From: Dallia pectoralis
Lineage: Eukaryota > Chordata > Actinopteri > Esociformes > Umbridae
Length of the DNA: 64,000 bases
Assembly: GCA_029465975.1 (NCBI GenBank)
Contig: CM055741.1
Location: 5,837,723 to 5,901,722 of the forward strand
Direction: 5' to 3'
The notes below the pieces were generated by a model. The model ran no database searches. It was not told the DNA's origin and saw only the letters and a program-made list of their open reading frames with translations. The position numbers were made by a program, and so were the translations under genes. How positions within the stretch are numbered: the first letter of the stretch is position 1; the number at the start of each line of letters is the position of its first letter. Positions 1 to 15,100 of this stretch are shown here, in pieces.

Positions 1-23
1 TCGCGTGGTAGTTTCGGCGTTAC

Positions 24-162
24 CTGGGACGGGTTGTGCCTGCTGTTGTGGAGCTCGTCGGGGTAGGGCCTCTCTGGGCTCCAGTTGCCCGTCTTGTTGA
101 ACATCTCCTGGGCTTTGGCCGTCATCCACGACTGGCTGTCTGTCATACCACTCTCAGGAGGT
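24..162 (-). CDS. cacna1a: cacna1a exon 22: C-tail
   Basis: One base plus 46 codons: PPESGMTDSQSWMTAKAQEM, then FNKTGNWSPERPYPDELHNS. The core WMTAKAQEMFNKTG is a recognisable conserved patch of the Cav2.1 tail. Donor CAG|GTAACG at the window edge; the remaining tail exons are outside. Confidence 0.9.
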
Positions 163-3100
163 CTGGGACACATACGCAGGATGTCAAAGGCGTGTATATC
201 GTAGACGCACACGCAAAACCCCTTCCCAGCCCCCTCACACACACACACGTGCCAAGTTAATCACACACACTACGCCCACGCGAACATCCACATGTATGTT
301 CTTAAAATACACACACAAACGCGGAGACGAACGATTATAAACACACTCCGATCAAACCACCCAATTGTTTAGTTCCCCGTGACCACAAAGCAAGGGCCGT
401 TTAGAGGAACCCGGACTCACAGATGAATTCACTCACAGAAAATCAGGGAGAAACACAGAGAGAATAAAACAGAGAAAGAGAGAGAGAGAAACACAGAGAA
501 AGTCAATGGGCAGAGGAGCTGATACACCGATACTGTGGACAAACCAAAAAAAAACACATCCAGGAAGTAGAAAGGCATTGTGGGTGCGTGTGTGTAAGAC
601 TATGTATTCATGCTCTTACGGGTTTAATGCAATGCGTGCGTTTGCCTCAGTGTTCAGGAAAGTCCTTCCTCCTGAGCTTCCCCTGAAAGAGTTTTACACG
701 GGGACATTTGAGGTACTGAAACTGGACAGTCAATGTCTCCTTGGTTCCACGTTTGGGCCCTCAGCAGGTGTCACGTGTGTGTGTGTGTGTGGGCCCTCAG
801 CAGGTTTCAGGTGTGTGTGTGTGCCCTCAGCAGGTGTCAGGTGTGTGTGTGTGTGGGCCCTCAGCAGGTGTCAGGTGTGTTTGAGTGTGTGTGTGTGGGC
901 CCTCAGCGGGTGTCACGTGTGTGTGTGTGTGTGTGTGTGGGGGGGCCCTCAGCAGGTGTCACGTGGCTCCTCCCGCTCTACTTACATGCTGTTGGGCTGG
1001 TGCAGGCTGCTGGGGAGGCCGTTGGCCCCTGGCACCCCTTCCATACCGTCCGGCCCTCCCCCTCCTCCCCCGGGGGAGGGGGGCTCCATGCGCTGAAACA
1101 TTAACGGTGTTCGGTTCTGTGTGAGATACGACATGGCCTCGGGCTGGCATCAGACACACTCAAGCAGGGACACGCACGACACACACACACGAAAACACAC
1201 ACACAGACAGAGGCGAGGATGCACTTCTGCATGCTACCACCAGGTGGTGCTGTTGGCCCTGATGTTAGAACGCGCCCCCGAGTGGGTAACTGAAGCTCCG
1301 GAGGATTTAAAAAAAGGCTTTTGAGGGCGCCCAAGAAAACCACAACCCTAATTCGATGTATTGGGGTGCCGAGCCAATGAGCAAAAGATGTTGAAAAGAC
1401 ATATTTCTGGTTGAAAGTATGTTAAAAACCTCTTGTCAACGTCTTGTGCTAACTAAAAAAAGCCTGCCCACACACTCTGGACCCAAACTTGAATTGCCCA
1501 AATTCGCTTAAACCACGGATCTAGGATCAGATTATTGTCTAAAGAGCCGGAGAATGAAGAACGATCTGATCCTGAGTCAGTGTTCTCAGGAAACCGGAGC
1601 AACACTGAAACATATATATATGCCAGGGTTCAATTAAACTCAGGTCAATTCAGAAAGTACACCCAATTCTAAATCCAAATGTTTCTCATTGAAAAACATT
1701 TACAATTGGAATACTTCCTGGATGAAGTGCCACATATATTCGTGAGACTCTGAGGGACTTATTTGAGTTAGCAGGAAGGTCTCCCATTGGCTGGTCTGTG
1801 GCATCGACGGGCACATGACTGCAGAAATCAATCCAGACCAAAACATAAAAAGCTGACGGCTGAATTCATGGACGTGAGTCTTAGATTCTGGTCACTTGAC
1901 AGTGGGGTCTTCTGGGAAAATTAGTTTTTGTATACACTAACAAGTGAAATGAGACTGGAGGATAGAGGAATCTCAAATTACTGAACACAGTAGACACCGC
2001 AGAAGTGCAACATCCGTGTGACCAAATGTTGCTTAGTCGACCATCAACATAAAGGCATGACGTGAAAATTCAACTGAAGTGTACGTTCACAGATACCACT
2101 GACGATTCACAGGGACGATGCTGTTACATGAGCGTCCAATGGTTGCATCCGGAACCTTGGCTCAACATCCAAACCAACCAACCAGAGTAGAGGGAACACA
2201 CACAGAGGGGAGAAAGATGTTCCGGTTAGACGAGCTTGGTGACAATAAATCTGGACTGACCAATCAGGGTGGGGTTGAGAGGTCGAGAACCCACCCCATT
2301 CCTGGAAAAACATCAAATCACAGTGACGAGTGCCTGCATGGACAGGGGTGAGAGGAGAATATCCGGACAGAGAACAGAGGGGGGCGGACGTGCGGTCGAG
2401 GAGTGAGATGTAGCAGAAAAGTGATTGGCACCAAAATGGACAGAAAAGGCACAGACCTGAGGTTGACACAGAGACAGAAAGTTACAACAGCTGAACGAAG
2501 AGCAGTAAGACGGGACAGGACGGGAGGAAACAGAGACTCTGCAAATACCAACACTGGGGTGTAGACTTACGAGGAAAGGAAGTGTCACAGATGAGGGGAG
2601 GAGAGAGGAGGAGAGAGGAGGAGAGGGGAGGATAGAGGGGGGAGGATGGAAAGGAAATAAAGGGTGAACAACGAGGGCATTGGGTAAAGGATGCGGGACA
2701 CTGTAAGCAGACAGACATGTTGTCCACCACAGGCCAGCTGGTCATGTTGTGGAGGAGGAGCCTGCGCGGTACTGCACCGTCAATGCGACCAATGAGATGA
2801 CAGCATTCAGGAGGATCATACAAACTCATAGACAGGGGGGCGGGATTAAAATACCATACACTCCATTCACCTGTAGGGCCCAATTCAGGCTTGAGATCGG
2901 CAGATCGAAGTGTCGTGAATTTTAGTCAATAAAACGCAGAAATATGTCCTCGTGAACTTGAACTCACCTCAAGTCGGAATAGCAATACCTCGAATCCAAC
3001 CCATGACAAGAAGCTAGTAATATGAAAGTGCCAATTGTTATTTCATGGAAAACAACCGCGAAACATCGTTGTTTTGGGTGACCCACTGATCCAGCTGCGG

Positions 3101-6100
3101 TCACCACAGGTTTGGAGGTCGTCTAGGCAACGGGCCCGATGAGGTACGACAGTGAATGGAGAAACGGTTTTAACCAAACACAGCACGCTACAGGAACAGG
3201 TATTACATTTACGCCGCATTCGTAGACATCAAACATCGGCCATGTTGTATCATTGGTTAGAACAATTCCAAGAACAATCTCTTTTTTTCAGTTTTAAACC
3301 TCACCACCTCTCTCATCACCGCTAGACCGTCCAGTTTCCGTCCAAAAGAGCCGGACGCCGAGAGGCGTCGCCAAGTTAAATAAAAAACTTGGCGATAAAT
3401 CGGTGCCAATGTAGCGTCCGTGGTTTGTCGTTCGTTCTGTAAAGGGTCACATCTATCTACAGTATTTAAGCTAACTCCACCGCTCAGATACTTAGGTGAT
3501 TCGGACGAGACGGGCAGTTTAACGGCAGAGGAATGTTAGCGTCAGGTTACGGTTAGCCAAGGATAGCCAACCGTCACTCATACTACTGGGGACACAGAGT
3601 AGAGGGATGTAGAGTGAGGTAGCGCGCATTAGCGTCAGGCTAGCTGTTAGCCAGTGATAGCCAACCGTCCCTCATGCTACAAGGGACACGGAGTAGAGAG
3701 AGGTAGCGCGTGTTAGCGTCAGGCTAGCTGTTAGCCGGTGATAGCCAACCGTCCCTCATGCTACAAGGGACACAGAGTAGAGAGAGGTAGCGCGTGTTAG
3801 CGTCAGGCTAGCTGTTAGCCGGTGATAGCCAACCGTCCCTCATGCTACAAGGGACACAGAGTAGAGAGAGGTAGCGCGTGTTAGCGTCAGGCTAGCTGTT
3901 AGCCGGTGATAGCCAACCTTCCCTTATGCTACAAGGGACACCGACAGAAACAGCCTTGTTGGGGCGGAGTAGAAAAGGTAGCTGGAGTTAACATGCCACA
4001 GGCCAAGGTCGGGAACCCCAGACCTGTCGTCACTCCTCAGTGGGGCCAGGGGGATGCTGGAAAGGGGGCCAGGTGATCGAGAACATAGGGAGTAGGGGAG
4101 AAAAAGGTCCGGGGGGTTGAGAGTTTAACAGGGGCCGAAAAGGGGAGCTCCACGTGTTTGAAGGATAACAGATGGTGGCTCGAAGGGAGGTGCGTGTTTA
4201 AGGGACTGCTGGAGGAAGGAGGTGCGTGTTTAAGGAACAGCTGGAGGAAGGAGGTGCGTGTTTAAGGGACTACTGGGGGAAGGAGGTGCGTGTTTAAGGG
4301 ACTGCTGGAGGAAGGAGGTGCGTGTTTAAGGGACTACTGGGGGAAGGAGGTGCGTGTTTAAGGGACTACTGGAGGATGGAGTTGCATGTTTAAGGGACCA
4401 CTGGAGGATGGAGGTGCGTGTTTAAGAGACCGTTGGGGGAAGGAGGTGCGTGTTTAAAGGACCGCTGGAGGAAGGAGGTGCATGTTTAAGGGACCGTTGG
4501 GGGAAGGAGGTGCGTTATTAAGGGAACGGTGGGGGAAGGAGGTGCGTGTTTAAGGGACTGCTGGAGGAAGGAGGTGCATGTTTAAGGGAATGCTGGAGGA
4601 AGGAGGTGCATGTTTAAGGGACCGCTGGAGGAAGGAGGTGCGTTTTTAAGGGACCGTTGGGGGAAGGAGGTGCGTGTTTAAGGGACCGCTGGAGGAAGGA
4701 GGTGCGTGTTTAAGGGAACGCTAGGGGGATGGAGGTGCGTGTTTAAGGGACTGCTGGGGGAAGGAGTGACCTTGGTAGGTCTGAGTATGGCAGAGAATGA
4801 GCACCCTTTAGAGGCGAGATGGTGAAGGACATATGAGCAGGAGGGGGTACACAGGTTCAGGGGTTCAGGGGTACACAGGTTCAGGGGTTCAGGGGTTCAG
4901 GGGTACACAGGTTCAGGGGTTCAGGGGAGTGGGGAGAAATGGACTTCTCTGTTGGTTTGAAGGCTGGACAGAGGCTTGAAGTGGACTTAAAGGGGGGTGT
5001 TTTTGGGCTCATTGGCGTTGGTTCTAGAGGGTAAGGCTCCTCGCGTAGGGCCTTAAATGGGGGGGTTTTGTGGGTCACTGGGGTTGGTTCTAGAGGGTAC
5101 CTGCTCCTCGCGTAGGGCCTGCAGCTTTTTGGCCTTGCTCTGACGGTAGTACTCCATGATCATCATGGCAGCGTAGATCTTCCCCACGGTCAGGTCTGTG
5201 GCTGCTGAGAGAGGGACAAGTTACCCTGCCTCGATTAGACCACCATGTGGATGGGACCCTGAGCCGCGAGACGAGGGGGGGAGAGAACCAACGTGCAACA
5301 ACCACAAACCAGGACATGAAGCATGCAGAGAGTCAGACAGACAGACACACACACAGTCAGACAGACAGACACACACACAGTCAGACAGACAGACACACAC
5401 ACACATACAGATAGACAGACAGACACACACACATACAGATAGACAGCAAACATACAGACAGACAGGCAGACAGTTGTGAGCACTGACAAGTTCCAGCTAC
5501 AAACTGACACTTGGGGGCGCCAGAGAGTCGTTTTCATAAACCGGTTGCCTGGATTGTTCTGGCAATAAGGCGGTGCGACCACACTTGTCACAGAGCTCAC
5601 GACTGTACGGCGAATCTCAAAAGATCTCGATCCCTCGCGTCCAAAGAGCTGGTGGAAAATACTTGTGGCTCCAATTTCTACCAAATGCTTTGAGAAAGAC
5701 CTGGGTGATTCAGCGAATCATAGAGTCAATTAATCGAGGTAACAGTGGAATCAAAAATGCAAGGAATCATGGAGTCAATTAATCGAGGTAACAGTGGAAT
5801 CAGAAATGACTTTTGAGATTCGATCGAAACACAGAGTGGACGTACCAAATGACACTCTGACTGGCACTGTCCAGTATCCATAGGAGTAAACACACTGTAT
5901 TGTCCAGTACCCATAGAAGTAAACACACTGTATTGTCCAGTACCCATAGGAGTAAACACACTGTATTGTCCAGTATCCATAGAAGTAAACACACTGTATT
6001 GTCCAGTATCCATAGAAGTAAACACACTGTATTGTCCAGTACCCATAGAAGTAAACACACCGTATTGTCCAGTATCCATAGGAGTAAACACACTGTATTG

Positions 6101-9100
6101 TCCAGTACCCATAGAAGTAAACACACTGTATTGTCCAGTATCCATAGAAGTAAACACACTGTATTGTCCAGTATCCATAGAAGTAAACACACTGTATTAT
6201 CCAGTACCCATAGAAGTAAACACACTGTATTGTCCAGTACCCATAGAAGTAAACACACTGTATTGTCCAGTATCCATAGAAGTAAACACACTGTATTGTC
6301 CAGTACCCATAGAAGTAAACACACTGTATTGTCCAGTATCCATAGAAGTAAACACACTGTATTGTCCAGTACCCATAGAAGTAAACACACTGTATTGTCC
6401 AGTATCCATAGAAGTAAACACACTGTATTGTCCAGTATCCATAGGAGTAAACACACTGTATTGTCCAGTACCCATAGGAGTAAACACACTGTATTGTCCA
6501 GTACCCATAGAAGTAAACACACTGTATTGTCCAGTATCCATAGAAGTAAACACACTGTATTGTCCAGTATCCATAGAAGTAAACACACTGTATTGTCCAG
6601 TATCCATAGAAGTAAACACACTGTATTGTCCAGTACCCATAGAAGTAAACACACTGTATTGTCCAGTACCCATAGAAGTAAACACACTGTATTGTCCAGT
6701 ATCCATAGAAGTAAACACACTGTATTGTCCAGTACCCATAGAAGTAAACACACTGTATTGTCCAGTATCCATAGAAGTAAACACACTGTATTGTCCAGTA
6801 CCCATAGGAGTAAACACACTGTATTGTCCAGTACCCATAGAAGTAAACACACTGTATTGTCCAGTATCCATAGGAGTAAACACACTGTATTGTCCAGTAC
6901 CCATAGGAGTAAACACACTGTATTGTCCAGTATCCATAGGAGTAAACACACTGTATTGTCCAGTATCCATAGGAGTAAACACACTGTATTGTCCAGTACC
7001 CATAGAAGTAAACACACTGTATTGTCCAGTACCCATAGAAGTAAACACACTGTATTGTCCAGTACCCATAGGAGTAAACACACTGTATTGTCCAGTACCC
7101 ATAGAAGTAAACACACTGTATTGTCCAGTACCCATAGAAGTAAACACACTGTATTGTCCAGTATCCATAGAAGTAAACACACTGTATTATCCAGTATCCA
7201 TAGGAGTAAACACACTGTATTGTCCAGTACCCAAAGAAGTAAACACACTGTATTGACCAGTATCCATAGAAGTAAACACACTGTATTGTCCAGTACCCAT
7301 AGAAGTAAACACACTGTATTGTCCAGTATCCATAGAAGTAAACACACTGTATTATCCAGTACCCATAGGAGTAAACACACTGTATTGTCCAGTACCCATA
7401 GAAGTAAACACACTGTATTGTCCAGTATCCATAGAAGTAAACACACTGTATTATCCAGTACCCATAGAAGTAAACACACTGTATTATCCAGTACCCATAG
7501 GAGTAAACACACTGTATTGTCCAGTATCCATAGAAGTAAACACACTGTATTGTCCAGTATCCATAGGAGTAAACACACTGTATTGTCCAGTATCCATAGA
7601 AGTAAACACACTGTATTGTCCAGTACCCATAGAAGTAAACACACTGTATTGTCCAGTATCCATAGAAGTAAACACACTGTATTGTCCAGTACCCATAGAA
7701 GTAAACACAATGTATTGTCCAGTATCCATAGAAGTAAACACACTGTATTATCCAGTATCCATAGAAGTAAACACACTGTATTATCCAGTACCCATAGGAG
7801 TAAACACACTGTATTGTCCAGTATCCATAGAAGTAAACACACTGTATTGTCCAGTATCCATAGAAGAAAACACACTGTATTGTCCAGTATCCATAGAAGT
7901 AAACACACTGTATTGTCCAGTACCCATAGAAGTAAACACACTGTATTGTCCAGTACCCATAGAAGTAAACACACTGTATTGTCCAGTATCCATAGAAGTA
8001 AACACACTGTATTGTCCAGTATCCATAGAAGTAAACACACTGTATTGTCCAGTATCCATAGGAGTAAACACACTGTATTGTCCAGTACCCATAGAAGTAA
8101 ACACACTGTATTGTCCAGTACCCATAGAAGTAAACACACTGTATTGTCCAGTACCCATAGAAGTAAACACACTGTATTGTCCAGTATCCATAGGAGTAAA
8201 CACACTGTATTGTCCAGTACCCATAGAAGTAAACACACTGTATTGTCCAGTACCCATAGAAGTAAACACACTGTATTGTCCAGTATCCATAGGAGTAAAC
8301 ACACTGTATTGTCCAGTACCCATAGAAGTAAACACACTGTATTTTCCAGTATCCATAGAAGTAAACACACTGTATTGTCCAGTACCCATAGAAGTAAACA
8401 CACTGTATTGTCCAGTATCCATAGGAGTAAACACACTGTATTGTCCAGTACCCATAGAAGTAAACACACTGTATTGTCCAGTATCCATAGGAGTAAACAC
8501 ACTGTATTGTCCAGTATCCATAGAAGTAAACACACTGTATTATCCAGTATCCATAGAAGTAAACACACTGTATTATCCAGTATCCATAGAAGTAAACACA
8601 CTGTATTGTCCAGTATCCATAGAAGTAAAGACACCGTATTGTCCAGTACCCATAGAAGTAAACACACTGTATTGTCCAGTATCCATAGAAGTAAACACAC
8701 TGTATTATCCAGTACCCATAGAAGTAAACACACTGTATTATCCAGTATCCATAGAAGTAAACACACTGTATTGTCCAGTATCCATAGAAGTAAACACACT
8801 GTATTGTCCAGTATCCATAGAAGTAAACACACCGTATTGTCCAGTACCCATAGAAGTAAACACACTGTATTGTCCAGTATCCATAGGAGTAAACACACTG
8901 TATTGTCCAGTACCCATAGAAGTAAACACACTGTATTGTCCAGTATCCATAGGAGTAAACACACTGTATTGTCCAGTATCCATAGAAGTAAACACACTGT
9001 ATTATCCAGTATCCATAGAAGTAAACACACTGTATTATCCAGTATCCATAGAAGTAAACACACTGTATTGTCCAGTATCCATAGAAGTAAAGACACCGTA

Positions 9101-12100
9101 TTGTCCAGTACCCATAGAAGTAAACACACTGTATTGTCCAGTACCCATAGAAGTAAACACACTGTATTATCCAGTATCCATAGAAGTAAACACACTGTAT
9201 TGTCCAGTATCCATAGAAGTAAACACACTGTATTGTCCAGTATCCATAGAAGTAAACACACCGTATTGTCCAGTACCCATAGAAGTAAACACACTGTATT
9301 GTCCAGTACCCATAGGAGTTAACACACTGTATTGTCCAGTATCCATAGAAGTAAACACACTGTATTATCCAGTATCCATAGAAGTAAACACACTGTATTG
9401 TCCAGTACCCATAGAAGTAAACACACTGTATTGTCCAGTACCCATAGAAGTAAACACACTGTATTGTCCAGTACCCATAGGAGTAAACACACTGTATTGT
9501 CCAGTATCCATAGAAGTAAACACACTGTATTATCCAGTATCCATAGAAGTAAACACACTGTATTGTCCAGTACCCATAGAAGTAAACACACTGTATTGTC
9601 CAGTACCCATAGAAGTAAACACACTGTATTGTCCAGTACCCATAGAAGTAAACACACTGTATTGTCCAGTATCCATAGGAGTAAACACACTGTATTGTCC
9701 AGTATCCATAGGAGTAAACACACTGTATTGTCCAGTATCCATAGAAGTAAACACACTGTATTGTCCAGTATCCATAGGAGTAAACACACTGTATTGTCCA
9801 GTATCCATAGAAGTAAACACACTGTATTGTCCAGTATCCATAGAAGTAAACACACTGTATTATCCAGTACCCATAGGAGTAAACACACTGTATTGTCCAG
9901 TACCCATAGAAGTAAACACACTGTATTGTCCAGTACCCATAGAAGTAAACACACTGTATTGTCCAGTACCCATAGAAGTAAACACACTGTATTGTCCAGT
10001 ATCCATAGGAGTAAACACACTGTATTGTCCAGTACCCATAGAAGTAAACACACTGTATTGTCCAGTACCCATAGAAGTAAACACACTGTATTGTCCAGTA
10101 CCCAAAGAAGTAAACACACTGTATTGTCCAGTACCCATAGAAGTAAACACACTGTATTGTCCAGTACCCATAGGAGTAAACACACTGTATTGTCCAGTAC
10201 CCATAGGAGTAAACACACTGTATTGTCCAGTATCCATAGAAGTAAACACACTGTATTGTCCAGTACCCATAGAAGTAAACACACTGTATTGTCCAGTATC
10301 CATAGGAGTAAACACACTGTATTGTCCAGTATCCATAGAAGTAAACACACTGTATTGTCCAGTATCCATAGGAGTAAACACACTGTATTGTCCAGTATCC
10401 ATAGAAGTAAACACACTGTATTGTCCAGTATCCATAGAAGTAAACACACTGTATTGTCCAGTACCCATAGAAGTAAACACACTGTATTGTCCAGTATCCA
10501 TAGGAGTAAACACACTGTATTGTCCAGTATCCATAGAAGTAAACACACTGTATTGTCCAGTATCCATAGAAGTAAACACACTGTATTGTCCAGTACCCAT
10601 AGAAGTAAACACACTGTATTGTCCAGTACCCATAGAAGTAAACACACTGTATTGTCCAGTATCCATAGGAGTAAACACACTGTATTGTCCAGTACCCATA
10701 GAAGTAAACACACTGTATTGTCCAGTACCCATAGAAGTAAACACACTGTATTGTCCAGTATCCATAGGAGTAAACACACTGTATTGTCCAGTACCCATAG
10801 AAGTAAACACACTGTATTGTCCAGTACCCATAGAAGTAAACACACTGTATTGTCCAGTATCCATAGGAGTAAACACACTGTATTGTCCAGTACCCATAGA
10901 AGTAAACACACTGTATTGTCCAGTATCCATAGGAGTAAACACACTGTATTGTCCAGTATCCATAGAAGTAAACACACTGTATTATCCAGTATCCATAGAA
11001 GTAAACACACTGTATTATCCAGTATCCATAGAAGTAAACACACTGTATTGTCCAGTATCCATAGAAGTAAACACACCGTATTGTCCAGTACCCATAGAAG
11101 TAAACACACTGTATTGTCCAGTACCCATAGAAGTAAACACACTGTATTATCCAGTATCCATAGAAGTAAACACACTGTATTGTCCAGTATCCATAGAAGT
11201 AAACACACTGTATTGTCCAGTATCCATAGAAGTAAACACACCGTATTGTCCAGTACCCATAGAAGTAAACACACTGTATTGTCCAGTACCCATAGGAGTA
11301 AACACACTGTATTGTCCAGTATCCATAGAAGTAAACACACTGTATTGTCCAGTATCCATAGAAGTAAACACACTGTATTGTCCAGTACCCATAGAAGTAA
11401 ACACACTGTATTGTCCAGTACCCATAGAAGTAAACACACTGTATTGTCCAGTACCCATAGGAGTAAACACACTGTATTGTCCAGTATCCATAGAAGTAAA
11501 CACACTGTATTATCCAGTATCCATAGAAGTAAACACACTGTATTGTCCAGTACCCATAGAAGTAAACACACTGTATTGTCCAGTACCCATAGAAGTAAAC
11601 ACACTGTATTGTCCAGTACCCATAGAAGTAAACACACTGTATTGTCCAGTATCCATAGGAGTAAACACACTGTATTGTCCAGTATCCATAGGAGTAAACA
11701 CACTGTATTGTCCAGTATCCATAGAAGTAAACACACTGTATTGTCCAGTATCCATAGGAGTAAACACACTGTATTGTCCAGTACCCATAGGAGTAAACAC
11801 ACTGTATTGTCCAGTACCCATAGAAGTAAACACACTGTATTGTCCAGTACCCATAGAAGTAAACACACTGTATTGTCCAGTATCCATAGGAGTAAACACA
11901 CCGTATTGTCCAGTATCCATAGAAGTAAACACACTGTATTGTCCAGTATCCATAGGAGTAAACACACTGTATTGTCCAGTATCCATAGAAGTAAACACAC
12001 TGTATTGTCCAGTATCCATAGAAGTAAACACACTGTATTGTCCAGTACCCATAGAAGTAAACACACTGTATTGTCCAGTACCCATAGAAGTAAACACACT

Positions 12101-15100
12101 GTATTGTCCAGTATCCATAGAAGTAAACACACTGTATTATCCAGTACCCATAGAAGTAAACACACTGTATTGTCCAGTACCCATAGAAGTAAACACACTG
12201 TATTGTCCAGTACCCATAGAAGTAAACACACTGTATTGTCCAGTATCCATAGAAGTAAACACACTGTATTATCCAGTACCCATAGGAGTAAACACACTGT
12301 ATTGTCCAGTACCCATAGAAGTAAACACACTGTATTGTCCAGTATCCATAGAAGTAAACACACTGTATTGTCCAGTATCCATAGAAGTAAACACACCGTA
12401 TTGTCCAGTACCCATAGAAGTAAACACACCGTATTGTCCAGTATCCATAGAAGTAAACACACTGTATTGTCCAGTATCCATAGGAGTAAACACACTGTAT
12501 TGTCCAGTACCCATAGGAGTAAACACACTGTATTGTCCAGTATCCATAGAAGTAAACACACTGTATTGTCCAGTATCCATAGGAGTAAACACACTGTATT
12601 GTCCAGTACCCATAGGAGTAAACACACTGTATTGTCCAGTATCCATAGGAGTAAACACACTGTATTGTCCAGTATCCATAGAAGTAAACACACTGTATTG
12701 TCCAGTACCCATAGGAGTAAACACACTGTATTGTCCAGTATCCATAGAAGTAAACACACTGTATTGTCCAGTACCCATAGAAGTAAACACACTGTATTGT
12801 CCAGTATCCATAGAAGTAAACACGCTGTATTGTCCAGTACCCATAGAAGTAAACACACTGTATTGTCCAGTATCCATAGAAGTAAACACACTGTATTGTC
12901 CAGTACCCATAGGAGTAAACACACTGTATTGTCCAGTATCCATAGAAGTAAACACACTGTATTGTCCAGTATCCATAGGAGTAAACACACTGTATTGTCC
13001 AGTATCCATAGAAGTAAACACACTGTATTGTCCAGTACCCATAGAAGTAAACACACCGTATTGTCCAGTATCCATAGGAGTAAACACACTGTATTGTCCA
13101 GTACCCATAGAAGTAAACACACTGTATTGTCCAGTACCCATAGAAGTAAACACACTGTATTATCCAGTATCCATAGAAGTAAACACACTGTATTGTCCAG
13201 TACCCATAGAAGTAAACACACTGTATTGTCCAGTACCCAAAGAAGTAAACACACTGTATTATCCAGTATCCATAGAAGTAAACACACTGTATTGTCCAGT
13301 ACCCATAGGAGTAAACACACTGTATTGTCCAGTATCCATAGGAGTAAACACACTGTATTGTCCAGTATCCATAGAAGTAAACACACCGTATTGTCCAGTA
13401 CCCATAGAAGTAAACACACTGTATTGTCCAGTATCCATAGAAGTAAACACACTGTATTGTCCAGTATCCATAGAAGTAAACACACCGTATTGTCCAGTAC
13501 CCATAGAAGTAAACACACTGTATTGTCCAGTATCCATAGAAGTAAACACACTGTATTGTCCAGTATCCATAGAAGTAAACACACTGTATTGTCCAGTACC
13601 CATAGGAGTAAACACACTGTATTGTCCAGTACCCATAGAAGTAAACACACTGTATTGTCCAGTATCCATAGGAGTAAACACACTGTATTGTCCAGTACCC
13701 ATAGGAGTAAACACACTGTATTGTCCAGTACCCATAGAAGTAAACACACTGTATTGTCCAGTATCCATAGAAGTAAACACACTGTATTGTCCAGTATCCA
13801 TAGAAGTAAACACACCGTATTGTCCAGTACCCATAGGAGTAAACACACTGTATTGTCCAGTACCCATAGGAGTAAACACACTGTATTGTCCAGTACCCAT
13901 AGAAGTAAACACACTGTATTGTCCAGTACCCATAGAAGTAAACACACTGTATTGTCCAGTACCCATAGAAGTAAACACACTGTATTGTCCAGTACCCATA
14001 GAAGTAAACACACTGTATTGTCCAGTACCCATAGGAGTAAACACACTGTATTGTCCAGTACCCATAGAAGTAAACACACTGTATTGTCCAGTACCCATAG
14101 GAGTAAACACACTGTATTGTCCAGTACCCATAGAAGTAAACACACTGTATTATCCAGTATCCATAGAAGTAAACACACTGTATTGTCCAGTATCCATAGA
14201 AGTAAACACACCGTATTGTCCAGTATCCATAGAAGTAAACACACTGTATTGTCCAGTATCCATAGAAGTAAACACACTGTATTGTCCAGTACCCATAGGA
14301 GTAAACACACTGTATTGTCCAGTACCCATAGAAGTAAACACACTGTATTATCCAGTATCCATAGAAGTAAACACACTGTATTGTCCAGTATCCATAGAAG
14401 TAAACACACCGTATTGTCCAGTATCCATAGAAGTAAACACACTGTATTGTCCAGTATCCATAGAAGTAAACACACTGTATTGTCCAGTATCCATAGGAGT
14501 AAACACACTGTATTGTCCAGTACCCATAGGAGTAAACACACTGTATTGTCCAGTACCCAAAGAAGTAAACACACTGTATTGTCCAGTATCCATAGAAGTA
14601 AACACACTGTATTGTCCAGTACCCATAGAAGTAAACACACTGTATTGTCCAGTATCCATAGAAGTAAACACACTGTATTATCCAGTACCCATAGGAGTAA
14701 ACACACTGTATTGTCCAGTACCCATAGAAGTAAACACACTGTATTGTCCAGTATCCATAGAAGTAAACACACTGTATTATCCAGTATCCATAGAAGTAAA
14801 CACACTGTATTATCCAGTACCCATAGGAGTAAACACACTGTATTGTCCAGTATCCATAGAAGTAAACACACTGTATTGTCCAGTATCCATAGAAGTAAAC
14901 ACACTGTATTGTCCAGTACCCATAGAAGTAAACACACTGTATTGTCCAGTACCCATAGAAGTAAACACACTGTATTGTCCAGTATCCATAGAAGTAAACA
15001 CACTGTATTGTCCAGTACCCATAGAAGTAAACACACTGTATTGTCCAGTATCCATAGAAGTAAACACACTGTATTATCCAGTATCCATAGAAGTAAACAC

